Part shown: piece by piece, positions 25,301 to 34,055 of the stretch | Position numbering within the stretch: position 1 is the stretch's first letter | Layout of the letters: each line of letters starts with the position of its first letter | NCBI RefSeq assembly: GCF_964355755.1 | Contig: NC_092680.1 | Location: 13,867,001-13,931,000, forward strand | Direction: 5' to 3' | DNA length: 64,000 nucleotides | Origin: Antedon mediterranea | Lineage: Eukaryota > Echinodermata > Crinoidea > Comatulida > Antedonidae | Program-made: the position numbers and the translations under genes | Notes under the pieces: model-generated | Databases searched by the model: none | Seen by the model: only the letters and a program-made list of their open reading frames with translations | Told to the model about the DNA's origin: nothing

Positions 25301-28300
25301 AAGAACCTAGTGCATCTTTCAAGACTAGTAGGGGGTTACCCTGCTGTACTAGATCCCACACAGCCACTGTAGTGGACAAATTTTGGAGCGCCTTAAAGTG
25401 GCTGCAATGGCATGACCCTTAGAAGAGAAGCATTTTGACAACAATACATTTTTTAAAGTTTTAAAATATTAAACATAGTTTTAGATAGTTCTGAAATAGT
25501 TTTAACAATGTTTTATATGTTATTTTATCATGAACCTTTTACTTGTTATATGTGCAACTGTGATTTTTACTAAATAAATTAATGTATAGCATGTAGTTGA
25601 AAAGTGTATCATCATCATCCACAGCACCATGAGCAATGATCCATTTGTTGAAATTTGGCAAGAACTTGTATATTATACTCTTAATATTTTTCTTCTCCAT
25701 TTTACACATTGTACTTATTGTTCATGTAGATGATTCAGGATTTAATCCTGTAAAGATTGACATCTTTGTGCAAACATTGTTTCACTTGGGCAGTAAATCA
25801 TTCTCGCATTCATTCAGTGCACTTGCAAAGTAAGTATTTCTTGCAGAACGGTATCCATGTGGTAGAATAAATCTTGTTAAATCTGTGGTAGACCTTAAAG
25901 CATGGATTCTAGCTAGAGAAGTCCAGGGGTGGTTATCAAAAAGTTATAGGTGGGTGGAAAATTAGGCTGAGTGGAGTGGAAACCTAAGCTATAGACTTGG
26001 TAGGTAGTTATTCACCATGCAAAGCTTTAACCAAAGTACTTTCATCCACCTCCACCTAGCACAATGACATCCATGAGAGTAAAGCTCAACTGTTTGGTGC
26101 TTTAAAAACTAATGGGATAATATTTTTTAATGAAAAAATTGGTATTAAAGATAGAAATGATGAAGAATAAAACTCTGAAAGAAAATAAATTAATAAATAA
26201 TAGTTAATTTTTATATTTTTTTCAAAAATGTTGAATAGATTTCACTCAGTGTTGAAATCATTAGCAGATTGTGCTGAAGCTCAAGTATATATTTTGCGTA
26301 TGGTACATGAACTTTGGCGAAATCATGAACAGGTAAGAAGTGAAGAAAATTAATTATTCTGCTTATAAAATAATCAACATAAATAGTTCACAAATTACAT
26401 TTCCACAAATGGCCTATTTTCAATTATTGTTTTAGGAAACCATATATTTTTACAATTACCAAGCCTACCCCTATTTTTGATAAATTCTTGATCTAAATTT
26501 GGCATTTGGGTACAAGCCCACCATTAATTATTAGATCAGAGTGCAGAGTAAAACGTTGTTTAATTGCTGTTGTAAGCTAGATTAGGGAGGCCTAGAGTTG
26601 AATTTGTTCCAAAATCTACTGTATATTGCCATTTTGGTATTTAGTATAAGTATTACAGTAAATAAATAATTATGAAAACTTTAAAGACACTGACCTATTT
26701 CTTTTACCTAATTTAAAGGTCACACAATACATGTTATGTAAACATAAATACTATATGGACCTATTTCGATAATTGTTTTAAATTTTTAACAGTTGAAATT
26801 GTGAAAAATAAGTTTATTTTATACATTTAAGTGACCTGCTATAAATCCCAATATGCATCGCGTGTGGATTGATATTTTCATATTGTGATGTGATGCACCC
26901 ACTTAAAAAACGTAAACAGATAAAAGAATCGTAACTTCTCAGAGAAATACTAGGTCTTCCCCATCCCCCAAACGGATTCTGCCAAAAAAAGAAAGGACAA
27001 TAGAGTAGAGAGGTTTCACAATGCTATAAATAGGATAACGAAACTATCACTGCCATAGTCGATTGAAATAGTAAAGTACATGTAACGATACACCACTACG
27101 ACGTTTTTATTTGTTGTAATTAGTAATTAATACAAATGTTTAGAAGCAACTGTCAGTAATAAAGTTTATTTTTATATGTGTTTATATATCTAACAGTACC
27201 CACCCTTACAGTAAAAAATTTCAAATGACGACCAAAAATGGTTTATGTATTTATTGTCAACATTTGTTATACACTACTTATAACAATTACAGTATTGCAA
27301 TACTATATCTACTATTAGACCTCTAACTGTCAAAGGGCCCATAAATTTACAAAAAAAATTATAATCGCCAATCAATACGTTTGTAGAAATGTATATCAAA
27401 TCTATTAAAATAGTATTTTTTTAAGAAATTTGGTTTGTCTTCAACATTATGATGCTTATCGTAGGAGGAGATAGGTAAATGCGAAGTGTTCTTGTATTAT
27501 TGTGTGCGGGTATTTTTCAAGATGGACATCCATTAGACAGTGTATACAATGATCGTAAAACACCCTATTTGGGCCAAATCGTTGAACCTAAATTTGTTTT
27601 AATTGTCAATAACTAATTATCTAGCTCAACTTAATTAGTAAACAGGGTTACATCAGGTGGTTAAAATCAGTACCGAAAGTATAAACCAACTTCATATAAA
27701 ATTTCTAGAAGTAACACGCGATTTACCTAACTTTGCCCCTATGTAAATTTATATATAGATGCATTTTACGTCAAAAATTGCAGGTCTTTAATTTTTTTTT
27801 CAACTATGGGATCTAGACCATCTAAAATATTGCACCCTTTGCACCAATTATAAACTAAATAGATTTCGCAAATTTGATGATCTAGCCAACATTTTCCTTA
27901 TCGGCAACTTATTTTTCTTGTGTTTTAGATGATAATTGTACTGGTTGATAAAATGCTACGAACCCAGATAGTTGAGTGCGCCTCTGTAATCAACTGGCTG
28001 TTTTCAGTGGAAATGCGAGATCAGTTCACATGTTTATATATGTGGGAAATTTTACATGCAACCATTCGTATTATGAGCAATCATGTGAATAAGCTAGAGT
28101 CAGAAGTTGAGTCAGCACTTAAAAAACAGAAGAGAGGCAACAAGGTAAAAATGTTGAGCAACAAAGCCCTGATTACATATATTTAATAATATAAACAAAT
28201 TCTAAACTGCTTGGTGATATACTGACTTTTTTTTTATTAATTTGAAACTATAAAGATGAGGAAATCTGTGAGAATAAGAAAAAGTCCCCCAACCAAGATT

Positions 28301-31300
28301 CGAACTGAGAACTTTCTGCTTGTTATGTACTAGATCACTGGGGCTTTCATGATATTGTTTAAACTCGATTGGATATTGACTCTTTAATGATATATTGGAT
28401 TCATGGTAAGGGAGAGTGAAAGTCCCTGTCATCTAATAGGACACTATTATTATCTACAATACTATCCAAATTACATCTACCCTTGCATGCATACTGGCCG
28501 CGGAAAATATTTAGAAAAAAAGTGTGTTAATATTCCGCGATTATGTAACTGTTAGCAGCTACTTCGAATCGGACCTCACGTACAGCATGCTCCAGTGATC
28601 TTCGAAGATGTGTTGAACAAAAGGTCATGGAGCTAGATCATTATGTAAACCTTGACACGCCCATTCATTCATAATTTAAAACAAAAGATTCCAACTGTAT
28701 TATTTGATAAACAATAATTGCGCTGGAGCATGCTGTACGTGAGGTCCAATTCGAAGTGGATGGTTATTTTAGGTAATTAATATATTGATATAACACAATC
28801 ATACATTTCTATTCCTTTGACTGTATTTGAATATCAATCTTTAAAAGAAGCCCAGCGGGCTTGATTCGAGACTCAAGATTACTTTTTGCAAACTAGACCT
28901 CAAGATAGGTTTTACTGTACGGTATACTAAATATACTTGTTATATTGATCAATGTTGTTATATTGTTTAATATATAGGACTCTGATATTAGTGACAGTGA
29001 AGAAGATATGGATGCCACAGAAACCCATCTGGAGGGTCTGCAGGAAAGCTTAGAATCTGCTCAGAGTGACCAGAAGAATATGTTTCTTATTATATTTCAG
29101 GTTAGTCATTTTTACTAATCTAATTGCAAATTGTTAGCACAGTAGTTCAATCTCTGGAATTTTACTTCTTGTTGTATGTGTCCCCGACAAAAGGCTAAAG
29201 AATGAGTGAATACCATTAAGCCTGGTTTCTACTAGCCAAATTTAGTCTGTGAATCCAGTGTTTTTGCAGGAAGCAAATTTGCCCTTTTTACCACAAGAAC
29301 GATAGCTGCAATCTTTGTGTCTGCGGAGCTTTATGATTTGCATAAGTACTCATGAACACATAACTCATTTCCTGAGTTCTTATTGGTTTGCAAAATTGTT
29401 CACTTTGAAAAGTAGAAATATCAAGTTCTCTGAAGCAAACAACTCAAGTAACTAGAATTCATCAAGAGAAATTGATAATGGAAGATGAAAATATGAATTT
29501 GCTCGGTCTGAGCTGGAATCTTCCATTCGTCTTGTGGAATACAGGAGCAATTTAGAATGTTTAGATGAGATGGAAACTATGCCCACTTTGTATAATTACT
29601 TACCCGTTAGTACCACCGAGCAGCATAATTACTTACCCGTTAGTACCACCGAGCAGCATAATTACTTACCCGTTAGTACCACCGAGCAGCATAATTACTT
29701 ACCCGTTAGTACCACCGAGCAGCATAATTACTTACCCGTTAGTACCACCGAGCAGCATAATTACTTACCCGTTAGTACCACCGAGCAGCATAATTACTTA
29801 CCCGTTAGTACCACCGAGCAGCATAATTACTTACCCGTTAGTACCACCGAGCAGCATAATTACTTACCCGTTAGTACCACCGAGCAGCATAATTACTTAC
29901 CCGTTAGTACCACCGAGCAGCATAATTACTTACCCGTTAGTACCACCAAGCAGCATAATTACTTACCCGTTAGTACCACCGAGCAGCATAATTACTTACC
30001 CGTTAGTACCACCGAGCAGCATAATTACTTACCCGTTAGTACCACCAAGCAGCATAATTACTTACCCGTTAGTACCACCGAGCAGCATAATTACTTACCC
30101 GTTAGTACCACCGAGCAGCATAATTACTTACCCGTTAGTACCACCAAGCAGCATAATTACTTACCCGTTAGTACCACCAAGCAGCATAATTACTTACCCG
30201 TTAGTACCACCGAGCAGCATAATTACTTACCCGTTAGTACCACCGAGCACCATAATTACTTACCCGTTAGTACCACCGAGCAGCATAATTACTTACCCGT
30301 TAGTACCACCGAGCAGCATAATTACTTACCCGTTAGTACCACCGAGCAGCATAATTACTTACCCGTTAGTACCACCGAGCAGCATAATTACTTACCCGTT
30401 AGTACCACCGAGCAGCATAATTACTTACCCGTTAGTACCACCGAGCAGCATAATTACTTACCCGTTAGTACCACCGAGCAGCATAATTACTTACCCGTTA
30501 GTACCACCGAGCAGCATAATTACTTACCCGTTAGTACCACCGAGCAGCATAATTACTTACCCGTTAGTACCACCGAGCAGCATAATTACTTACCCGTTAG
30601 TACCACCGAGCAATTCATGTGTAGATTTCTTTGTATTCATTCATTTTGTTTTGTTTGTATGTGTTCTGTAATATTTTTATATTTTAGTAATGTCCATTGA
30701 AATGCTCCTTGATTGTGTCTAAGTATTTTTTTCTCGGACGTCCTTTCTTTTTTTTTCCATTAATTTATTGCTGTTAAACGTAACTCTTCTCATTACATGG
30801 CCGAGAATCTAAGTTGTCTTCGCTGTACACTGTTTATTAATTTTCTTGTTGTAGTTCTTTGCAACACTTTTATATTATTTTGCTGGTGATCAATTATGTT
30901 AACTCCACCTTTCTTAGGTGGATTCTGATTATTTGTTTGTTTTGTTGCTTACCTTCTTGGTGTTAATTTTATCAAATTTGTTATATGTCTTAATAGAGAA
31001 TTGAATTGATCATTTGAAATATGTGCAAACCAATGAGGAATCTTCAGAACTCTCCTTAAAAACTACATCTCTGCTGCTTCTAACCTATTTCTTATGGCAT
31101 TGCTTATTGTCCATGTTTCACAACTATACAGTAAGGTTGTCCACACATACGTTTTTAACACACAGTCTAATTTACATGAAAATCTTTTCACATTTTAAAA
31201 TACTCTTTCGTTTTTTGTATGCATTCTTTGCAATGGCAATTATGGCCATAATTACTGTATTACACTTTCCGCCGGCTGTGTTAATGCGTCAAAGGTATTT

Positions 31301-33967
31301 GGTACTTTGAACTCTACTCCTTCCATCAACTATAATATCATAATATAAGTAGTACATATATTAATGTAATTATACTTCTTTTGTTTTAGCGTTTCATCAT
31401 GACATTGTCAGAACATATTGTTCAGTGTGAAAACAGAAATGTTCCATTTCGTACTCCTTGGTTCAATTATGCCATACAGCGATTAGCTGAAATGTTCACA
31501 ATGGTAAGTACTGATTGAAAAAATGAATTGATTGCCTGGATTATTATAAATGCTATCGTTTATTATGTGAGTGTGCATCTAATGGAAAAGTTTTCTATAG
31601 ACACAGTTGACTATACTTATTCAAATTAGTATTTTCTATAGGTTTACTTTGCCAATAGTCATTAAATTTTCAGCTGTGCCAATAGAAAACTTTACATTTT
31701 AAAGCATGGTCAACTGTATTCACGGTCTATTGTGTTGATAGTCAGTACCTAGATAACGTTATATTATTGCACTGTTAGCTATTTACTAACTAGGCAATCG
31801 CATGATAGTGATAATTATATAGATAAATTTGATTAATATAAAAAATATATTTTAACCTTTGCCTCTAAAGCTTACCAATGGTATTTGTTAAAAGTTGTAT
31901 TTTAAAGATATTAACACCATATACAGGGATGTCACCAGCATTTCATGAGTGGTTGTCAGCCATCCCCCCTCCCCCCCCCCAACAAAAAATCGGGGGGGGG
32001 GGGGGGTTGACCGGCTACTCCGCCAAACCCATGCATTTCATAATAAGGTCGGAAAAAGTGCATTACGAATCTAAAATGTTTTTTGTGAGGTAACAAGGTG
32101 TGCAAATTAAATTATTGAGTCAATTTTGACCGACGGAGGACTAAGTTGTAAATTACTCGGAAGCATTTATTAATAAATATTAGTCGTAACCGTTTTTTTG
32201 TGGTGTTTTTTTTATCTACTTGACTCGACGGCGAATACATATAAATATAAATTTCCCACAGTAGAGGCATGATGGCACCACATGGTGAACCACAATGAAC
32301 TAGTAGTAGTGCTGAATAGGCTTAGGCCAACTTCTAAAAATAAAACGTCCAGTTGATCCAGAAACGATGCCGACAACAAAAGATCGTTAACATTCTAAAT
32401 ATAGTATCGGAACGTCGATCGCGCGCACAGACCTAGATTTTGTTTGTGGCTCAATGGCAGGCCTGGAAATAACGCGACGAAGGTCGTGTACGTACCTAGA
32501 TTTTGTGTCACATGACATGAAACGCGATACTCTCTCTTCTCTAAATTAACTGTTCCCACCACACGTAGCACATGTTTTTTTTCACTCAAAATTAATTATG
32601 GTCGGAGTTAGCTACAGAATACTAGAGCCATTTTCATTACAGTGACATCATGTAATAATTGAATAAGCCTAGACCCTAGGCCTATGTTAAATCTTAACAT
32701 GGAATATATTGATTTTGCATATATTTTGTTTATGTTTACGTTGGCATATTTATAATTCGCTAAGCCAAGGTAGGATTAAAAAATTTAGCGTAAGCCTAGA
32801 CCGCCAAAACTAGACTCCACTCCGATGTTGATTCGGCGCACGATGTCGTCTCGTCCGGCTAAATTAGGCTAATGTGTCGTCTCCTACTAGGCCTAGCCTT
32901 AGGGAGGATTTTTAGGCGGCGCCGATTTTAATTAGTGAACAGTACATTGTTAATTTGCATTGTCTATGCGTTTTCTAAAAAAAGGCGATGAAAATGTTGT
33001 TTATTAACTCTACGAACCACCCTATGATCGAAGCGTTGATAATTATAATAACAATACATCGTATCGTAGTGTAGTAAGTTACGAACAATAGGCTACGATC
33101 TACATTCGTAAATATAGTGGTGGTCGGCGTCATGAAAATGGTGGTCGGAAATTCCGAGTGCCTGGTGGACGGGCCTGTCCATCGCCGACCACCGTGGTGA
33201 CATCCCTGCATATAGGTAATACATTTTTCAGTTGTCTCCATAATGATTAGAATACCCTAATAAAAATTAACCCCTGTATGCTTGTTTTCTTTCTTCTCAA
33301 ATTTACAGCATTATGGACATTAACATCATTTTGGTTATCAATATTTAAATATTAATGCAAGTTCTCTCCCCTAATTTTCTAATCTATTTCTAAACAAGCT
33401 ATCCATTTTGTGTTGCCTTTTTTCTATTAAATTTTTCATTGTATCAATATGAAAGTTTATCAATGATAAAGTATTCAATTAAGATAATGTTATCAGCAAT
33501 GATATGTGTTGAAATTTAACCTTTGCAATGCATTTGTGATAAATAAAGTAGCAGCAAGCAATTATAATTGTTGAAAGTTAAACCTATATTGCATATGTGT
33601 TTTTTTTGTAAAAAAAATGTTTGTTGTAATAGTCAAATGTAATAGTCAAATTAAATAATGTAAATAGGTCATTTATTAAATAGGTCATTTATTAAATAGG
33701 GCATTTATTAAATTTTGAGACATTTTCATACCAAACAAAAAATGAAAGAACATCAATTGAATTTACCCATTTTTACCCGATTATCAATTGTAGGTGATCG
33801 ATCATCTATCGTTTAACACTTCTTAATTGTTTTTTTTCCCCATTTTTTTTTAGCACTACAGCCAAGTGTTCAAATACATCAATACTCTGGAAAGCCTTAT
33901 CTTTACCAATGATATAGACTCCAACATCTTACAAGTTTTCAGTCAGTTCCGCTCAATGACATCATAG
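4375..33967 (+). CDS. NCBP1: Nuclear cap-binding protein subunit 1 (CBP80), 19 coding exons, complete
   Basis: Large subunit of the nuclear cap-binding complex. In other animals it partners CBP20 on the m7G cap and links splicing, 3' processing, export and NMD. Exons, all with GT/AG borders and matching phases: 4375-4420, 13178-13260, 14372-14472, 15331-15415, 16208-16435, 16848-16921, 17022-17091, 18540-18755, 21531-21631, 21927-22101, 22652-22779, 23282-23460, 24337-24465, 25730-25829, 26239-26332, 27929-28144, 28978-29100, 31390-31503, 33854-33967 (TAG). They sum to 2,376 nt, 791 aa; human is about 790. Visible landmarks: bipartite basic NLS (KRR near residue 5, KRR near 20); [16 protein letters not shown] (about 47-62) in the first MIF4G domain; [25 protein letters not shown] in the middle domain; [14 protein letters not shown] in the third. 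A D/E/S-rich linker starts exon 17. Start chosen by conservation and by an A at -3; an in-frame upstream exon is possible (see findings). Introns 1, 17 and 18 are swollen by mobile elements or arrays. Confidence 0.97.
4470..4775. repeat. GGCCTA island and degenerate GGACGATTCGGC repeat
   Basis: 4470-4640 is a dense run of AGGCCTAG/CCTAGG motifs. 4650-4765 then has about six imperfect copies of GGGACGATTCGGCCC. Both lie in NCBP1 intron 1, just before the transposon target site. Confidence 0.55.
4849..4855. repeat. Target site duplication, left copy (GATACCG)
   Basis: The same 7 bp directly follow the right terminus at 11180-11186. The G at 4848 extends it to GGATACCG, matched at the right end only by the last base of the terminal repeat. 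Confidence 0.85.
4856..4887 (+). repeat. Left terminal inverted repeat of the P-type element
   Basis: 32 bp, an exact inverted copy of 11148-11179. Contains TATAAAAA at 4864-4871 reading into the element, a possible TATA box for the + strand gene. Similarity to the other end stops abruptly after GAGCTC. Confidence 0.95.
5049..5082 (+). promoter_or_regulatory. Left subterminal block of the P-type element
   Basis: TGCGCATGC (5049-5057, NRF1-like palindromic core) is followed by GTGCTATTGTTT (5071-5082). Both recur in inverted orientation and the same order near the right end (10932-10952). The block begins about 200 bp inside the left end. Drosophila P elements carry internal inverted repeats about 125 bp from their ends, so this may be an equivalent transposase-binding or promoter block. 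Two ETS-like CTTCCGG sites lie just upstream (5010-5016, 5025-5031). Confidence 0.55.
5094..6907 (+). CDS. PHD-finger protein encoded by the P-type element (3 exons)
   Basis: Exons 5094-5370, 5626-5739 and 5877-6907 join in frame to 473 aa; borders are GTAAGG/ACAG and GTATTG/TTTAG. Residues 17-43 are acidic and end in six Asp. Residues 45-90 form a PHD finger, C45-x-C47-x10-C58-x4-C63-x5-H69-x2-C72-x14-C87-x2-C90, with the ING-type spacing and KGKWYC ending. ING fingers bind H3K4me3. The cage Trp (W67) and the Met at 55 are kept, but the Tyr before the first Cys is V44. Exon 2 is almost pure Lys/Glu/Thr (residues 93-131), suggesting nuclear localisation. I do not recognise the C-terminal 340 residues; [16 protein letters not shown] is their most striking motif. 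ATG at 5103 has a better context and would drop three residues. AATAAA lies at 6943-6948. Lying between the inverted termini, it belongs to the transposon; a role as targeting or regulatory partner of the transposase is inference. Confidence 0.85.
7084..10029 (-). CDS. P-element-like transposase, 5 exons, intact
   Basis: Exons on the - strand: 10029-8314, 8150-7998, 7901-7713, 7610-7478, 7364-7084, all GT/AG, giving 823 aa without internal stops. Residues 5-51 carry C-x2-C-x39-C-x2-C, like a ZAD zinc finger rather than the THAP domain usual in P transposases. A second Cys pair (RCFPC, 201-205) precedes a likely coiled coil. The core has P-family signatures: [14 protein letters not shown] (D404), [13 protein letters not shown] (D506), [34 protein letters not shown]-like [16 protein letters not shown], and [14 protein letters not shown] (E760). 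D404, D506 and E760 are the candidate RNase H-like catalytic residues. The [11 protein letters not shown] region lies where P transposases have the GTP-binding insertion. A poly-pyrimidine plus AG just before the ATG suggests a 5' UTR intron. A polyadenylation signal on this strand is at 6915-6920, overlapping the tail of the convergent gene. Confidence 0.92.
10030..11147 (-). promoter_or_regulatory. Upstream region of the transposase gene inside the element
   Basis: About 1.1 kb without a convincing coding exon. Contains TAGGCC/GGCCTA-rich patches (10320-10580), AT-rich sequence and the right subterminal block. Probably promoter, 5' UTR and a leader intron: CACCAAG before GTTAGC (- strand, near 11035) is one possible donor. 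Confidence 0.4.
10932..10952 (-). promoter_or_regulatory. Right subterminal block of the P-type element
   Basis: Read on the - strand, GCATGCGCA runs directly into GTGCTATTGTTT. The 12-mer is identical to the left block, about 236 bp from the right end against 215 bp on the left. Confidence 0.55.
11148..11179 (-). repeat. Right terminal inverted repeat of the P-type element
   Basis: Exact inverted copy of the left terminus. The TATAAAAA on the - strand (11164-11171) points toward the transposase gene. Confidence 0.95.
11180..11186. repeat. Target site duplication, right copy (GATACCG)
   Basis: Direct repeat of 4849-4855, immediately outside the right terminus. Confidence 0.85.
11369..11622 (+). 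mobile_element. SINE copy (family with CTTTAAAGAACCTAGTACATC core)
   Basis: About 250 bp shared with 55510-55780 (inverted) and 25201-25380. Core landmarks are TCCAGTGTACAC, GTGCACTTTAAAGAACCTAG, GTAGGGGGTTACCC and GAGGTTACCCAGTATAAAT. Ends in a CAATT repeat tail. The 55510-55780 copy keeps the tRNA-like head, which marks the family as a tRNA-derived SINE. Confidence 0.7.
12479..12985 (-). CDS. Unrecognised 168-codon ORF in NCBP1 intron 1
   Basis: An open frame on the strand opposite NCBP1. The C-terminal part ([18 protein letters not shown], then [19 protein letters not shown]) looks more protein-like than the Cys-rich start. A TTTATATATTTAG acceptor-like site (around 12783-12795) and a GTGAGT donor-like site (around 12491-12496) bracket the plausible part, so it may be one exon of an old gene or mobile element. 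No family recognised. The surrounding 11630-13177 has CCAAT motifs (about 12000-12080) and otherwise nothing I can name. Confidence 0.25.
   Translation of the reverse strand: MGLNIALVRYFRCVACRKLDENASETYETKTSLVSKCLSKVILQQTDLCAEFEKYFMPITSTIVFIYLEAYFHYLKYIAYICQEPSNSLTKRMLFAQARKPYYRDPWIKLSNLLQCDPSQAKKLTQSRKPLTVGPSIYSDDREDCLLDATGISERNKTVLYCCCEYFV
14115..14215. repeat. ~46-bp tandem repeat, 2-3 copies
   Basis: Copies share CAACAAGAGGAGT, GCTGCTTACATAAACCATGT and similar strings. Lies in NCBP1 intron 2. Confidence 0.5.
14820..14895. repeat. Dispersed repeat shared with 32082-32160
   Basis: Both sites align over about 75 bp: TAACA-GGTGTG-AAATTAA, then AATTTTGAC, then GGAGGAC-AAGTT-TAAAT. A 119-codon ORF (14868-15227) starts inside it; its product is not recognisable and it is not annotated as a gene. 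Confidence 0.5.
16500..16640 (+). mobile_element. Possible tRNA-derived SINE fragment
   Basis: GGATCGAATCC at about 16559-16569 fits a B-box. An A-box-like stretch lies about 45 bp upstream. No clear ends. In NCBP1 intron 5. Confidence 0.3.
18905..18970 (+). mobile_element. Small LINE reverse-transcriptase remnant
   Basis: Translates to [16 protein letters not shown], the conserved KAPGPD motif of non-LTR reverse transcriptases (CR1/Jockey-like). A stop follows at once. In NCBP1 intron 8. Confidence 0.6.
19400..19566 (+). mobile_element. LINE or SINE 3' end with ATCAA tail
   Basis: Ends in AATAAAATCAAATCAAATCAAA, a short tandem tail typical of CR1-like retroposon 3' ends. May belong with the KAPGPD remnant 450 bp upstream. 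Confidence 0.4.
19733..19985 (+). repeat. Dispersed ~250-bp repeat, copy 1
   Basis: Aligns in inverted orientation to 27500-27765. Landmarks are GGGCAAA-TT-GGTAA, a CGCG-GTTA block, TTCATACTTTCGGTA, a CTGTTTACTAATTAAGTTGA block and TTTGCCCCAAATAGGG. Non-coding; probably a non-autonomous element. Confidence 0.6.
20333..20512. repeat. Degenerate GGGTGGCAA minisatellite
   Basis: About ten imperfect units of roughly 16 bp with the core GGTGGCAA and a variable filler. In NCBP1 intron 8. Confidence 0.6.
22300..22540 (+). mobile_element. tRNA-like SINE with inverted ends, copy 1
   Basis: The interior has TGGTTTAATGGTTAG (A-box-like) and GATTCGAATTT (B-box-like), as in tRNA-derived SINEs. The two ends are imperfect inverted repeats of about 35 bp (AAAGATGAGGAAATCTG against CAGATTTTTTCATCTTT). 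An inverted relative lies at 28245-28440. Confidence 0.5.
24750..24925. repeat. Tandem duplication of ~85-90 bp
   Basis: 24750-24841 and 24843-24925 share TCAATTACTCTA, TAGCAGATCCCCTCTATGAT and AATTTGATGCGGGCGCCCTA. Copy 1 has a run of 14 C that is much shorter in copy 2. In NCBP1 intron 13. Confidence 0.75.
25131..25380 (+). mobile_element. SINE fragment pair, partly inverted
   Basis: 25201-25380 is a diverged + strand copy of the 11369-11622 SINE. 25131-25175 is an antisense scrap of the same SINE, so the two make a small foldback. Confidence 0.55.
26682..26920. mobile_element. TTAA element, diverged copy C (partial)
   Basis: Parallel to 53590-53830: shared ATACTATATGG-CCTAT-TCGATAA, then GCTATAAATCCCAA-ATGCAT and GGATTGATATTTT-AT. 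In NCBP1 intron 15. Confidence 0.6.
27500..27765 (-). repeat. Dispersed ~250-bp repeat, copy 2
   Basis: Inverted, moderately diverged copy of 19733-19985, with the same block order when read on the - strand. In NCBP1 intron 15. Confidence 0.6.
28245..28440 (-). mobile_element. tRNA-like SINE, copy 2
   Basis: On the - strand it shares with copy 1 the CCAATCGAGTTTAAACAATA-like body, a TTCGAA B-box and the ACTTTTTCTTA-TCTCACAGAT 3' part, then an A-rich tail. In NCBP1 intron 16. Confidence 0.5.
28561..28757. mobile_element. Foldback element with 37-bp inverted ends
   Basis: 28561-28597 and 28721-28757 are inverted repeats with two mismatches, starting ACTTCGAAT and containing CACGTACAGCATGCTCC. 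No clear target duplication and no coding capacity. In NCBP1 intron 16. Confidence 0.65.
29592..30612. repeat. 33-bp tandem array, ~31 copies, in NCBP1 intron 17
   Basis: Nearly identical units containing ATAATTACTTACCCGTTAG and TACCACCGAGCAG. The only variants noticed are GAG to AAG in a few units and one CAG to CAC. Because 33 is a multiple of three, two + strand frames stay open right through (11-residue repeats such as [10 protein letters not shown] and ITYPLVPPS). The array sits inside an intron, so these are not treated as genes. Near-identity implies recent expansion. On the - strand each unit carries TACTAAC and GGTAAGTA. Confidence 0.95.
30661..31320 (-). mobile_element. Degraded LINE fragment, antisense
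   Basis: TTGTCCATGTTTCACAACTA (31108-31127) with its AT-rich surroundings resembles the antisense of the 3' part of RTE/CR1-type reverse transcriptase genes. Frames are broken; identification is by resemblance only. Confidence 0.35.
31581..31720. repeat. Small imperfect foldback
   Basis: AAAGTTTTCTATAGACACAG near 31588 is matched, inverted, by CTGTGCCAATAGAAAACTTT near 31674, with further pairing of AGTTGACTA against GGTCAACTG. In NCBP1 intron 18. Confidence 0.5.
31924..33208. mobile_element. 1,285-bp TIR element with CATATA target duplication
   Basis: Ends are perfect 14-bp inverted repeats, CAGGGATGTCACCA (31924-31937) and its complement (33195-33208). CATATA flanks both sides (31918-31923, 33209-33214). 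The interior has a C-run/G-run pair near 31963-32006, a TAGGCC island near 32650-32900 and no transposase frame. Non-autonomous; superfamily not assigned. In NCBP1 intron 18. Confidence 0.75.
33657..33715. repeat. 18-bp tandem repeat x3
   Basis: AATAGGTCATTTATTAA repeated three times, the last with GGGCATTT. Confidence 0.7.
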
Positions 33968-34055
33968 TTTTATAACTTTTACCATTCCCTTATTTTCTAC
34001 TTTTATTATGCCAATGTGGCTATCATTGTACAAATTTAGTGTTCAGATAAAGCTA

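Noticed and set aside
29534-30700. 388- and 368-codon ORFs as repetitive protein genes
   Set aside because: They are the two open frames of a 33-bp array lying inside NCBP1 intron 17, with no independent promoter or conserved flank.
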